In this document: positions 20,536-31,773 of the stretch, one piece after another
How the letters are laid out: each line of letters begins with the position of its first letter
How positions within the stretch are numbered: position 1 is the first letter of the stretch
DNA from: Cephalopachus bancanus
Taxonomy: Eukaryota > Chordata > Mammalia > Primates > Tarsiidae
Direction of reading: 5' to 3'
DNA: 64,000 bases
Assembly: GCA_027257055.1 (NCBI GenBank)
Contig: JAPVLO010000039.1
Location: forward strand, 4,432,501-4,496,500
Program-made: the position numbers and the translations under genes
The notes under the pieces: generated by a model
The model's database searches: none
What the model saw: only the letters and a program-made list of their open reading frames with translations
What the model was told of the DNA's origin: nothing

Positions 20536-22134
20536 GGAACCAGCCCTTCATCCTCTCTTTCCCTGTGGTTTGACCTCAAGAAGTCAGCTTCTCCTCACCC
20601 TTTTTGACAGGACTGCTTGAGAGCTGGGTGCCCCACCCAGGATAACCAAGTGAGCCTAAGCCCTGGAGCTTTTGCAGGCACTAGGCTTCCTCTTGCTGCT
20701 AGGTGGGCCAAGGTGGTAAAATGCAGTCTTGAGCTGATGGTGACCATCTTCCCACTGTGAGGAGAATGTTCACCAGAGAATGAAGCCAAAACAGAGGGAA
20801 AGGACAGAGAGGGACCAATTCCTTGAGCCATTGTTAGGATGCTCAGAACTCATCATGCTCAGTAGAAAAGGCCTGCTCTCTGCAATTTTCAGTTACTGAG
20901 GTAATGTTTTGGTTCAGTCAAATCTGGTTTGAGTTGAGATCCTTTTTTGGTATTGTCCAACATGGGTACTCAGATGGTACTGATGGAGGGACTGAGGGGG
21001 TAAGGATTGTTTTCTTTAAATTTTGTGACATGCATGAATGCTACATAGGGATCCAGTTGGAGTTATTCCTCTCCTAACCAAAGCTCCAGCATCTTTCTCC
21101 AGAGCAGCACACCAAGATGAGCAAGCCAGGAGAAGTCAATGCCAAAAGAGTCCAAATTGTGCACCACCCATGACCTTCCCAGAAACTTCAGGCCAGACAG
21201 GAATATTTCCAAGATAATGGTGAGGGACCTTGTGTGCTAACCAGGTACATAAAACAGAGGGGGCAGGGAGGAAAGGAGGAGCCTCCTATAGCCTTGTCAT
21301 GCTCAGAGGAAGAACAGTGGCATCTTGATGACAGTAAAGAGAAGAGGTAGAAAATTCTGGTCGGGTTTATAAGAGTTAGGCATAGCCCACCTACCTGTCA
21401 CTTCCCCTAAAGCCTTCTGAAGGTATGCTTAATCCAAAGAGGAAAAGGATCCAGCCTATTTCCACCTCATTCATACTCCTCGACAACAGACTGCTCTAGT
21501 AAGTACTTTCCAGCAAGCCCCAGTATTCTCAGAACCACCTCTGGTGCCTCAGGCTACCAATCAAGCCTTCCTTTCCAAATGCTGCGCCTGCTCACAGATT
21601 TCTAAAGCTCTATGTTCATCTTTGGAAAAAGAGATACAATTTTTGCTTCCAGGTTTACTCAGCTCAAAGACCTCAGAGCTGACCTTAATTTTACATTTTT
21701 TGTGAGTCCTTTTTAAAAGCATGCTTGTTGATGATGTGGTTGCTAGATTTCTTTTTTCTGATGGACAAAGTGCTGTATTTCCAGAATGCCTCATTAAGAG
21801 GCCAACCAATGTAACTACTGCCATCCCCTGAGCATGTCCCAGAGGCAAATCTTTGCAGAGACATCCTTGCCATGGGCGGTTTCATGGCATCAATAAGCTT
21901 CCCCCACCTCACTGCAAAATCTCATTAGCAGAAACGTCCTCTTGGCCAACAAGGGGAGATGACAAATAGCTTATTTCTCTATTTTTTTTTTTCCTTGCTA
22001 CTTTGGAATCCTTGGCTTGGTGCTAGAACTAAGCAAGAAGTAAAACCACTCTAATCATTTCCCTACAGAAATACCAACTAGAGAGGATCAATGAAAAGAC
22101 AGCCAGAAGTCACTCAGGAAAATAAGAAAAGCTA
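20536..22134. other. Unique non-coding DNA
   Basis: No repeat recognised. Two minus-strand frames in different phases overlap at 21561-21912 (95 and 73 codons) with no domain I know. They may be remnants of an old retrocopy or chance. Confidence 0.4.
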
Positions 22135-22670
22135 TAGAAGGTTTGATCTACCCAAATATACAAATAGGATACATATGGTTCTCACGTATACTTTTTAAAT
22201 TTGACAATGTACCATGCCACAAAGGAAATCTTGAGATTTTTTTCTCTTTTTTTTTTAGATGGAAAATACAGTTTATTTAGAGAGTAAATTAGAGAGAGAG
22301 AGAAGAGAGAGGAGATTCACCTCCCCCAGGTAGGGAGGGAGACCAAAAGTCAAGATTTTTCCAAAAGTTGATATCTAACGGACCTCATGCATTCATGTCA
22401 ATCCTATAAAATTAGAAATAATTAGCCTAAAATTGAATTCCACAACTATCTGCATAGTTGATAATTTTTAAAAACATACTTCTAAAGAGAAAATCAAACT
22501 GAAAATTACAATTATATAGAACCAAATGACAGTGTACCACAGAGGAAAAGTAATAAGTTACAGGCAAAGTTGTTTTTAGAGGAAAATGCATAGCCTTACA
22601 AGGATGTATTAGAAAACAAGAAAGAGTAAATAACTGAACCAAGCATTCAAACTCAAGAATCCGGGGGGGG
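22135..22670 (+). repeat. Old L1 ORF2 relict
   Basis: Diverged but in L1 ORF2 order: a 'GGATACATATGGTTCTCACG' end-of-endonuclease block, 'CCATGCCACAAAGGAAATCTTGAG', 'AAAACATACTTCTAAAG' then 'AAATCAAACTGAAAATTACAA', 'GAGGAAAATGCATAGCC', 'TGTATTAGAAAACAAGAAAGAG' and 'AAGCATTCAAACTCAAGAA'. No open frame remains. It is interrupted at about 22241-22352 by a foreign block. Confidence 0.7.
22241..22352 (-). other. Short antisense poly-A insert in L1
   Basis: On the minus strand this reads as an RNA 3' end: a CT-rich stretch, then CTCTAAATAAACTGTATTTTCC and, 11 bases after the AATAAA, a poly-A run. Flanking words (TTGAGATTTTT / TCAAGATTTTT) could be a target duplication. It could be a retroposed mRNA 3' end or an LTR R-region fragment; I cannot tell which. 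Confidence 0.4.
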
Positions 22671-23334
22671 GGAATAGGGCAGGGAGAAGGACTAGGGAGT
22701 GAAATAAACATTAAGAAAATGTAAGAACATAATCAGTAAAGTTAAAAGAAACTGTTACTGTAACAAAAACAACAACCCAAACAGTGGAGTACACCAATAA
22801 AACCACAAGATTTTACTTTATTAATATCAGTAAAACAGGTAATGACTCTTTTGAAAGCAAGTAGAGGAATAGGCATCTTATCAACATCAGTTGAAACTTG
22901 AGGACTTTGGAGCAGCCCTTGGAAAAACAAGCCAAACCCCCAGGGTTTTTGTTTGTAGGCCTTGCCCCATCTCCTTCTCATGTATTGATTAGGAGATAGA
23001 ATGAAACATATAGGACGTCCACATAGCTGAGAGATGTCTAATCCATCAAACCACTGCCAACAGAATGGTAGTGAAATCAAGACTGGTCCTCCTGGAGCTA
23101 ACATGAAAATCCTGCGGTAACTAACAAAAATCACACGTCTACCACCTCAATGCTTCCAAACTTAAGCATCGTGTTGCCTTTTGCAGCAGGAGAAATAGAG
23201 ACCTATTCCCTATCCAGAAAAAAGGGAGCCGGGGATTGGAGCTCATCCTCAGGTTCCGGTGATGCCATTTCCTTATCTATTCAAAGTAGACACCCAACCC
23301 CCCATACCCCTGCTTCCTCCTTTTGTGAAATCTA
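22671..23334. other. Unassigned DNA with a 130-codon minus frame
   Basis: A G run sits at 22664-22672. The minus frame 22742-23134 (130 codons) is the longest frame in the neighbourhood and matches nothing I recognise. There is no poly-A signature for a retrocopy and no supported splice sites. Confidence 0.35.
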
Positions 23335-23520
23335 TCACAAGCTGTAAGTACCCTTTTTGCTTATGTATGTCATTAATACACTGTCTACCCATCTCAACTG
23401 GAATGAAGGCTCCAAGGAAACAGATCTGGTCTGTGTTCCTTCATGGCTCTATCCCTGGAATCTAGGATAATGCCTGATGAATGCATGGAACAACATGAAT
23501 TGAATGAATGGAGTGATGCA
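23335..23520 (+). repeat. L2 LINE 3' end
   Basis: 'AATGAAGGCTCCAAGGAAAC', 'CATGGCTCTATCCCTGGAATC', 'ATAATGCCTGATGAATGC', ending 'TTGAATGAATGG', the typical L2 tail. Confidence 0.7.
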
Positions 23521-24219
23521 CCTTGCCATGGGAATAAAAAGCATGTGCAGTCTCACTGAAGACTCTCCCTAACTCTGCCTATTTTGTCAAGAAATTGCAG
23601 GACATTTGCTTTGTTTTGTGAGCACCAACATGGAAGAAAGGGGGGAAAAAACTGAAATAGGGAACTCCATCAGATGTTCCACACCCTGACAACAGTTACC
23701 CTCCCTCTCCTCCCAGCTTCCTTCACCCCCACAATGGATGGGACCAACTGGGGCTTGGAAAGAACCCAGTCAATCAGAAGTGGCCACTGCAAGCCTCCCA
23801 TCCTCGGGGGCATCCTTGCTCTCTGCTATTACACACACGGAGAAGCTGACACGTCTGAAAGATTTCTCTTGTAGAGTCTGACAGGCTCGAGTGGGTGGCA
23901 GTTTTGATGGCTGGGGCTCGATTATCCCATTCACCCTTTGACATTTCCTCAGCTCTGCATCTCTCCTGACACATTCATGCCAACAGCAGCTTTCAGCAGA
24001 TGCCTCTGAGAAGCCGAGGCCTGCTGACACTGGCCCCCACTTCTGTGGACTCTGAGAGTATGGCATGGCTCTGCCCAGCCTCAGCAGGCACCTGGGCATG
24101 AGCCCTCTGAACACATCCTGACCCAGGGCCCATTGGCCTGGGTAGCCTGAGTGTTTCAGGATCTGTTCTAAGATCAACGGTACTAAGAAAATATGTAAAA
24201 ACAGCTGGAGAGAGTACAG
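23521..24219. other. Unique non-coding DNA
   Basis: Nothing identified. The overlapping minus frames at 23770-24283 (up to 153 codons) are GC-rich shadows without a recognisable domain. Confidence 0.45.
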
Positions 24220-24770
24220 CCATGCATCCATTCATCTGTCCATTCACAGAATGTGCACTGAGTGCCGACTGTATGCCAGACATTGAACCAGGTGCTCTTT
24301 CTATGACAGTGACCCGAAGGTCCCTGCCCCTAGAGCTCTACCTTGTCAGGGAAACACAAACACACAACCCTGTGTATTTTGTCAATGATGACTATTTCTA
24401 GAACTGAAAAGAACAGGGTGGCATGCGAGATAATAAGGGGGAACTACTTTTAGCAGGAAAGAGGTCAGAGAAGACCCATCAGATGGGATGTCCTTAAGGC
24501 TCACCCTGAAGGAGGAGAAGGAGCCAAATGCTCAGGAAGCATAAGGTGGGGCATTTAGGGTAGAGAGACTGTGGGTACAAAGGTTCTGACATAGAAGAAA
24601 GTTTGATTAGGGAGAGGACAGATGGTCCATGCAGCTGGAACAACCAGGATGATGGCAGAGAGGTGTGTAAGAACCCAGACATGCAGGGTCTTACACACAG
24701 GAAAGGGCCAGGGGCATTTGATTTTGAGGACAGCAAGAAGCCGGAGGAGGTTTTTAAACTAGAAGTAGCA
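24220..24770 (-). repeat. L2 LINE 3' portion
   Basis: Antisense L2 in order: 'CATTCACAGAATGTGCACTG', 'TGCCAGACATTGAACCAGG', 'AAGGCTCACCCTGAAGGAGGAG', 'GTGGGGCATTTAGGG', 'GGTACAAAGGTTCTGA', 'CATGCAGGGTCTTACACACAGG', 'GAAGCCGGAGGAGG'. Confidence 0.75.
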
Positions 24771-24834
24771 GCATCTTTCCATAGGATTCAGGGACTGGGA
24801 AAAACAAAAAGGAATCTGGGCCATGTGGATCAAG

Positions 24835-25015
24835 CACCAGTGTTTCCCAGTCACAAGTGGCTCATTTTCTGGCACTCAAAGCACATTTACTGGGACAGTC
24901 ATAGATTTTTCCACCCTAACTATAAGGTCCTCCCTGGGGAATTTGCTGGCAATCAGATTACAGGTCCTGCCGCAGAATATCTGGGATGAGGAGCCAGAAT
25001 CTGGATGTTTTGTGT
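24835..25015 (+). repeat. hAT MITE-like relict
   Basis: 'ACCAGTGTTTCCCAGTCACAAG' at the left and 'GGTCCTGCCGCAGAATATCTGG...GAATCTGGATGTTT' at the right resemble the MER20/MER58 group. Weak. Confidence 0.3.
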
Positions 25016-25194
25016 GTATGCTATATTTTATTTTAGCTTTTTAAAAATTTAGTCTATTTTTATATTACTGTGATGTCATTTTCTTACATAACAAGACCCA
25101 AACAAGTTCCCAAAATGTATGTGGTTGATATTTCTCTTAATTAAAAAAAATATATATAATAGTTTCCCCTGGTTTTGACTGTTTTTTAAAAATC

Positions 25195-25292
25195 ATTTTA
25201 TATTATTTTAGATTCAGGGGTACAAGTGCATGTTTCTTATGTGGACATGTTATGTAGTGGGGGGATTGGGTCTTGGGTGGGCACTCCCCAGA
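25195..25292 (-). repeat. L1 extreme 3' end
   Basis: 'TATTTTAGATTCAGGGGTACAAG' and 'TGTTATGTAGTGGGGGGATTGGG' are the antisense of the terminal L1 3' UTR. The piece is very short. Confidence 0.5.
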
Positions 25293-25317
25293 CAATGAAC
25301 GTTCTGCCTCATAGGGT

Positions 25318-25435
25318 GGTCTCTGAACCCGAGCCCCTCTTCCCACTGTTTGGTGCTTCCAGAATCTGTATTTTTAAGGCACTCACAAGTGACTCTGGTG
25401 GACATCTTGGATTGAGAGCCCCTGAGCTAAGGGAC
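25318..25435 (+). repeat. hAT MITE-like relict
   Basis: 'GGTCTCTGAACCCGAGCCCC', 'CCAGAATCTGTATTTTTAAGG', 'CACAAGTGACTCTGGTGG', 'GAGAGCCCCTGAG': the expected order for a MER20/MER58-type non-autonomous hAT. Confidence 0.45.
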
Positions 25436-26146
25436 ATAGTTCCTTCAAGGTGTCATTATTTAACCTTTGGCTGCTCAAAGACATGATCCATGGATGAAGC
25501 AACCTCAGTGGCCCCATGAGAGACATGCTGAAAGATGTAGCTGAGAGGGCCAGGTCTCTGTGGAAGAAGACAGTGGGCTCTGTATGCCTGTCTCCTCCCT
25601 GTGGGGGTCCCCGGGAGCAGCTCTGATGCTCACACACCGAGGAATCTCACAGCGGCTGGGACATGATGAGGACTGGCTGGCTCGTAAAGGAAAGGCTGCG
25701 CCCATTGGAGGATATAAGCTTCAATTGAATCAAGAACGGGAAAACCAAGGCAGCTTTCCTACCGAGCTCCAGTCACCAACTTTAAAACATACAGCTGACT
25801 TTTTTGTTAGGAGTTAATTTTTTTATTACTGAATTATACTGTTTCTACATCTACAATTTAATCAACTGCCTTTTGAATGTCTTTGACGTGTGAAGCACAA
25901 GGCTGTGATGGTTGCAGACAAGCAGTGACCCAGAACACAATGTGGTCTCCAGGCTTCTACCCACTCCCAGATGGGATGGCCACACGGCATTTTACATGAC
26001 TGCATCCCTGAAGCATCTGCGAGTGAGGGCTTTGTAACTGTTGAACACAATCATTAAATACATATACCACCTTAGAATGAGGCAACAGTAAACATTAGAT
26101 TGCACCCCATGAGCTCACAACAACTGGTGATTACTTGACTGTCTTA
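25436..26146. other. Unique non-coding DNA
   Basis: No repeat or exon recognised. Confidence 0.45.
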
Positions 26147-26353
26147 GTTGGCCAAGCTCAACACTTGGTGTTTGAGGCCAGATCATTCGTTGTTATAAGT
26201 AGCTTTGTGGGACACTGAGCAGCATCCTTGGCCTCTAGATGCTAGCAGCACATTCCCTCCCCCAGTTGTGACAACCAAAAATATCCCCAGACATTGCCAA
26301 GTGTCCTCTTAGGAGGGACAACTGCATCCCTTCCTGTTAAAAACCTTTGCTAT
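26147..26353 (-). repeat. MER5A (hAT-Charlie MITE)
   Basis: Antisense MER5A: 'CAGCATCCTTGGCCTCTAGATGC', 'CCCCAGTTGTGACAACCAAAAA', 'CCCCAGACATTGCCAAGTGTCC', then a degraded terminal repeat near 26345. Confidence 0.85.
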
Positions 26354-26359
26354 AGATAA

Positions 26360-26560
26360 CAATAGATGACATTTATCCAAGCACTTACTGTGTGCTGGGC
26401 ACTATACCACCCTCATGATAGTACTTTTTATTTAATCCTTTTCCTGCAATGGTGACGTAGGTATTGAGATCCTCATTTTGTAGATGAAGAAACTGAGGCA
26501 AACAGGTTGCTTCCTAACTTAGAACTGAATGGCAAATTTAACTCCGTCTAGTTCCAACTA
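26360..26560 (-). repeat. MIR SINE
   Basis: Antisense MIR: 'CACTTACTGTGTGCTGGGCAC', 'GGTATTGAGATCCTCATTTTG', 'GATGAAGAAACTGAGGC'. Confidence 0.8.
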
Positions 26561-26718
26561 CTACTAGGACTTCAACTACTACCCCTTGCTGCCTTCTGTG
26601 TTACTAGTCACTTAATTATCACAAAGATTTAAAAGAATGTCAAACAATTCTCTATGTTTCATATGCTACATTCTCTTGACAAATGTCTTTAAATTTTCAT
26701 TAACAAAACTTTAAAGAA

Positions 26719-27004
26719 GCCGGGCTCGGTGGCTCAGCCTGTAATCCCGCGCCTTTGGGAGGCTGAGGAGAGTGGATTGCCTGAGCCCGCGGGTTCGAGA
26801 CCCGCCTGGGCAGCGAGACCTCATCTCTACAATAAATCAAAAAATCAGCCGGGCGTGGTAGCACGTGCCTGTAATTCCGGCTACTCGGAAGGCTGGGGCG
26901 GAAGGATGGCTGGAGCCCAGCAGGTCGAGGCTGCGGTGGCCGGGAGCGGCCACTGCACTCCAGTCTGGACAACTGAGTGAGACTCCAACTCAAAAAAAAA
27001 CAAA
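26719..27004 (+). repeat. Alu, lineage-specific type, young
   Basis: Perfect 14-bp target duplication AAAACTTTAAAGAA at 26705-26718 and 27005-27018. It retains many CpG sites (CCGGGCTCGG, CCCGCGCC, CCGCGGGTTCGAG), which indicates recent insertion. It carries the ACAATAAATC linker and the CCAACTC end. Confidence 0.97.
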
Positions 27005-27064
27005 AAAACTTTAAAGAAAGAAAAACCTGTCATACAATAAAAATTGTAAGGGATTGCTCTAGGT

Positions 27065-27347
27065 CAGCAATTCTCAGTGTAACCCAGGTCCCCAAGACTC
27101 TTTTAGGCTAAGCTACCAAGACAAAACCACTTCGTAATAATGCTCTGAAGTCATTTGTACTTTCTCCTCTTCTTTTCTCATGCATGTACAATGAAGTTTT
27201 CTGGAAGGTGTGATGATATCATCCCTTTAACAGATAAAAGACGAATTAGTCATACATTCCCGTGTTTTTAAAAATTCTTATTTTAATTTCAAATACAGAG
27301 TGTGTGAGGGGGGCCTGAAAGGGGACCTAAAAGGTTCAGAACCGCTG
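27065..27347. mobile_element. Non-autonomous hAT element
   Basis: The 283-bp element has inverted ends: CAGCAATTCTCA at the left, and at the right TTCAGAACCGCTG, whose complement begins CAGCGGTTCTGA. It is flanked by an 8-bp duplication with one mismatch (CTCTAGGT at 27057-27064, CTCTAGAT at 27348-27355). CAG ends plus an 8-bp duplication are the signature of hAT transposons. There is no coding capacity. The family name is not assigned. Confidence 0.8.
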
Positions 27348-27529
27348 CTCTAGATTAAAAGAAACCCAAAGGTTTAACAGTCAAGTGGAACATGCGTACT
27401 TGGGTGAAACCCCAGGTTTTAAAGGAGGGGTTTTTGTGTTTTTTTTTGTTTTGAGAAAGCAGGATTTATAGAGAGGACAGAAAAGCTCCCAGAGTGGGAG
27501 GGGATCCAAAGGGGTTGCCATAAAAGAGT

Positions 27530-27838
27530 ATTTTAAAAGGAGGAAATGGGAGATGCTGGTCAAAGGGTAAACTTTCTGTTATAAGATGAACACATTCTAG
27601 ATCTAACATATAGTGCAGTGACGATAGTTAACAATACTGTTTTGTTTGCTTGCAATTTGATAAGAGGGTGATTTTAAGTGTTCTCACCACACAGACACGC
27701 AAAGGTAACTATAGGTGGGAATGGATGTGTTAATTAATTTGATTATGGTAATTACACAGTATAAATGTATCAAATCATCATGTTGTATATCTTGAATATA
27801 TGTAATTTTTATCAAACACTCAGAATTTTTTAAAAAAT
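27530..27838 (+). repeat. L1MB-like 3' UTR
   Basis: 'GGAGATGCTGGTCAAAGGGTA', 'GTGCAGTGACGATAGTTAACAATA', 'GATTTTAAGTGTTCTCACCAC', 'GTTAATTAATTTGATTATGG', 'CATCATGTTGTATATCTTGAA' are in the order of an L1MB/L1MA 3' end, closing with an A-rich tail. Confidence 0.7.
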
Positions 27839-27976
27839 TAAAAATGAACCAGAAGAATACTTGGAGGACACCTGGGAAAATCTGGATATTTATAGGATAC
27901 CAGATAATATTAAGGAGCTATTATTTTCTTAGATCTGTGACTACTGTGATTATGAATAAAAATATTCTTATTCTTA

Positions 27977-30900
27977 TCAGCAATGAGATCTGGAACCTCA
28001 ATGTGACTCTTGACCAAATGGACTTAATTGATACCTACAGAACACTCCATCCAAAGACCACAGAATACAGATTCTACTCATCACCACATGGAACGTATTC
28101 TAAGATCAACCACATAATTGGCCATAAATCAAGCATAAGCAAATTTAAAAGGACTGAAATTTTACCATGCACCTTTTTGGACCACAGTGGAATAAAAATA
28201 AGCATTAACACCAACAAGGTCCCCCTAAAACCCACAAAGACATGGACACTAAACAGTATGATGCTAAACAACTCCTGGGTCAATGATGACATCAAAACAG
28301 AGATCAAAAGATACCTGGAAACAAATGAAAATGAAGAAACATCTTACCAAAATCTCTGGGACACCATGAAAGCTGTAGTAAGAGGGGAATTTATATCCCT
28401 ACAAATGCACATGAAGAAAATGGAAGGATCACAAATTAACAACCTAACAAGCCACCTAAGGAAGCTGGAAAAGCAAGACCACAAAAACCCTAAATTCAGC
28501 AGAAGAATCCAGATTACCAAAATAAAAGCCCAAATCCAGGACATAGAAGACAAAAAGACAATACAAAAAAATCAATGAAATAAAACGCTGGTTCTTCGAA
28601 AGGATAAACAAGATCAACAGTCCCCTGGCTAGACTGACCAAGAAAAAGAGAGAAAAAACCCAAATAAGCACAATCAGAAACACAAAAGATGAAGTCACAT
28701 CTGACCCTGAAGAAATACAAAAGATCATTAGAGACTACTATGTACACTTGTATGGAAACAAACTTGAGAACCTCAAGGAAATGGAGGACTTTCTGTCATC
28801 ATACAACCTGCCTAAGTTGAAACAAGAAGAAATTAAGACCCTAAATAGACCAATAACAATCAAGGAAATTGACTACGTAATAAGAAAACTACCTACAAAA
28901 AAAAAACCCTGGACCAGATGGCTTTCCAGCAGAATTCTACAAGACATTTAAGGAGGAGTTGATTCCAATCCTACTGAAGGTATTTCAGGCGACTGAGAAA
29001 GATGGAACCCTCCCCAAATCATTTTACGAAGCTAACATCACATTGATACCCAAGCCAGGTAAAGATCCAACAAAGAAAGAGAACTACAGGCCAATATCTT
29101 TGATGAACGTAGATGCTAAAATTCTCAACAAGATCCTAGCGAACTGGATTCAACAACACATCTCAAAAATCATCCATCATGACCAAGTAGGCTTCATCCC
29201 TGGGATGCAAGGCTGATTCAACATTCATAAAACCATAAATGTAATTAAATACATCAACAGATGTCAAAGCAAAGACCACATGATCATATCATTAGAAGCA
29301 GAAAAAGCTTTTGATAAAATCCAGCACCCCTTCTTGGTAAAAACCCTCGAACATCTAGGCATACGGGGAACATATGTCAAAATAGTAAAAGCCATCTATG
29401 AGAAACCCACAGCCAGCATACTCCTAAATGGACAAAAATTGGAACCATTTCCCCTGAAAACTGGAACAAGACAAGGATGCCCACTCTCACCCCTCCTGTT
29501 CAATATAGTACTGGAAGTCCTGGCTAGAGTAATTAGAGAAGAGAAGGCAATCAGGGGTATCCAAATAGGAAAAGAGGAAGTCAATTTATCTCTCTTTGCA
29601 GATGACATGATGTGTACCTTGAAAACCCAAGAGAATCTGTCAAAAACCTCCTTATACTGATAAAGGCCTTTGGCAAAGTCTCAGGATATAAAATAAATGT
29701 GCAAAAGACAATCGCATTTCTTTACACCAATAGTAAACAAATAGAAACCCAAATAAAAAGCACAATTCCATTCACAATAGCCACAAAAAAATGAAATACT
29801 TTGGCATCTTACTAACCAGAGACGTGAAAGAACTTTACAATGAAAACTACAAAACTCTGCTCAAAGAAATCAAAGATGACACAAGCAAGTGGAAAAATAT
29901 CCCATGCTCATGGATTGGAAGAATCCAATCTTACCTAAGATGTCCATCTTACCTAAGGCAATCTACAGATTCAATGCAATACCCATCAAATTACCAGCAA
30001 CATTCTTCTCAGACCTAGAAAAAACAACCCAGGAATTCATATGGAAACACAAACGACCAAGAATAGCCAGAACAAGCCTGAGCAAAAAAAAAAAAAAAAA
30101 AACAAAGCAGGTGGTATCACATTACCAGACTTCAAACTTTACTATAAAGCTACAATCATCAAAACAGCTTGGTATTGGTATAGGAACAGGCATACAGATC
30201 AGTGGAATAGAATTGAGATTCCAGAAGCAAAACCTCAATTTCTCAACCAACTCATCTTCGACAAACCCTCCACCACCTATCACTGGGGAGAGGAGAACCT
30301 ATTCAGTAATTGGTGCTGGGAAAACTGACTGACCACATGCAGAAGATTGAAACAGGACCCCTATCTATCCCCATACACAAAAATTAACTCTAAATGGATC
30401 AGAGACCTAAATGTAAAACCTCAAACCATAAGAACCTTAGCAAATGAAGGACATACGCCCATGGAAATCGGAACTGGCATCCAATTCCTGAACAAAACCC
30501 GAAACCCACAGACCGTAAGAGATAAGATAGATAAGTGGGACCTCATTAAACTGACAAGCTTCTGGAAAGCCAAAGAAACCATCAAGAGAGCAGGGAGACA
30601 GCCTACAGACTGGGAAAAAGTATTTGCCAACTCCAGGTCTGACAAAGGCTTAACATCTTGGATCTACAAGGAACTCAAACATGCTGAAAAGAAAAAAACA
30701 AACAATCCCTTTATAAAATGGGCAAAAGATATGAACAGATACTTCACAAAGGAAGACATCCGAGCAGCCAACAAACACATGAAGAAATGTTCAACCTCAC
30801 TAATCATCAGGGAGATGCAAATCAAAACCACACTGAGATACCACCTAACTCCAGTCAGAATGGCAATTATCAATAACAAAAAATAACAGTTGTTGGAGAG

Positions 30901-31546
30901 GGTGTGGCAAAAAGGGAACACTTCTACACTGTTGGTGGGAGTGTAAACTAGTGCAACCTCTGTGGAAAGCAGCATGGTGATTCCTAAAGGCTCTAAATAT
31001 CAACCTCCCATATGATCCTGCAATCCCCATACTGGGAATATACCCTGAAGAACTCAAATCACTCTATCAAAAAGATACCTGCACACGAATGTTTATCACA
31101 GCATTGTTCACAACAGCAAGAACCTGGAACCAACCATACTGTCCATCAAAAGAGGACTGGATTAAAAAAATGTGGTACATATACACGATGGAATACTATG
31201 CAGCCATAAAAAAGAACAAAATCATGAATTTCGCCACAACCTGGATGGAACTAGAGTCTATAATACTGAGTGACCTCTCACAAAAACGAAGATCTGAGTA
31301 TCACATGTTCTCACTCATATAGTGGACCTTGATCATCCAACGTACTACCATAAGAAAATGACTGACAGCGGTGGGAAACTATGGGGGGGAGGGGAAGGGA
31401 GATGGGACTAATGGTAGTAAACATCTGTCTGGGTACAGGGGAACACCCCTTATCAACAAGGGTACCTGAACGAAGCATATTTGTATACCTAACCCTTAAC
31501 TGTACCCCACAATATCATAATAAAAAATATTGATTTAAAAAAAAAG
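27977..31546 (+). mobile_element. 5'-truncated L1, lineage-specific, inactive
   Basis: Target duplication AAAATATTCTTATTCTTA (27959-27976) against AAAATATTCTTATGCTTA (31547-31564). The insert starts within the ORF2 endonuclease C-terminus (motifs TLHPKTTEYRFYSSPHGTYSKI-type and LDHSGIK), continues through the reverse transcriptase (29040-29760, with [27 protein letters not shown], and the catalytic LSLFADDM), and ends at a stop at about 31321. It has a 225-bp 3' UTR with a G-rich purine tract (31379-31410), AATAAA-like signals and a short A tail. A TGA at 29214 and several frameshifts (near 28575, 28905, 29615, 29790, 30095, 30885) kill the frame. ORF1 and the 5' UTR are missing. The 3' UTR does not match human L1 families I know. 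Confidence 0.95.
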
Positions 31547-31573
31547 AAAATATTCTTATGCTTAGGGGATTCT

Positions 31574-31773
31574 TTTTTAATTTATTTTAAAGATTTGGAG
31601 GGCAATTCAGGGTTGGGTATACAAATGATCATTGTACAGGTAACGTTTGGATCTCATTTTGGTCCCCACATTACCTGGTTTGAGATCAGGTACCCTTATT
31701 GATAAAGTGTCCCCCCCATCCCCACTCCTTCCCCTGGCAGTTTCCCACTATTGCCATCCCTTTCTTATAGGAG
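31574..31773 (-). repeat. Second, short L1 3' end in opposite orientation
   Basis: Read on the minus strand it contains 'GGGAAACTGCCAGGGGAAGG', 'CTTTATCAATAAGGGTACCTGA', 'TTTGTATACCCAACCC', clearly related to the 3' UTR of the L1 just upstream (31360-31490) but from a different subfamily. It is bounded by CTTAGGGGATTCT / CTTATAGGAGATTCT, a probable imperfect target duplication. Only the last ~200 bp of an L1 are present. Confidence 0.75.

Noticed and set aside
27844..28578. 244-codon frame as a host gene
   Set aside because: The translation is L1 ORF2 (end of the endonuclease domain onward), preceded by unrelated older repeat sequence.
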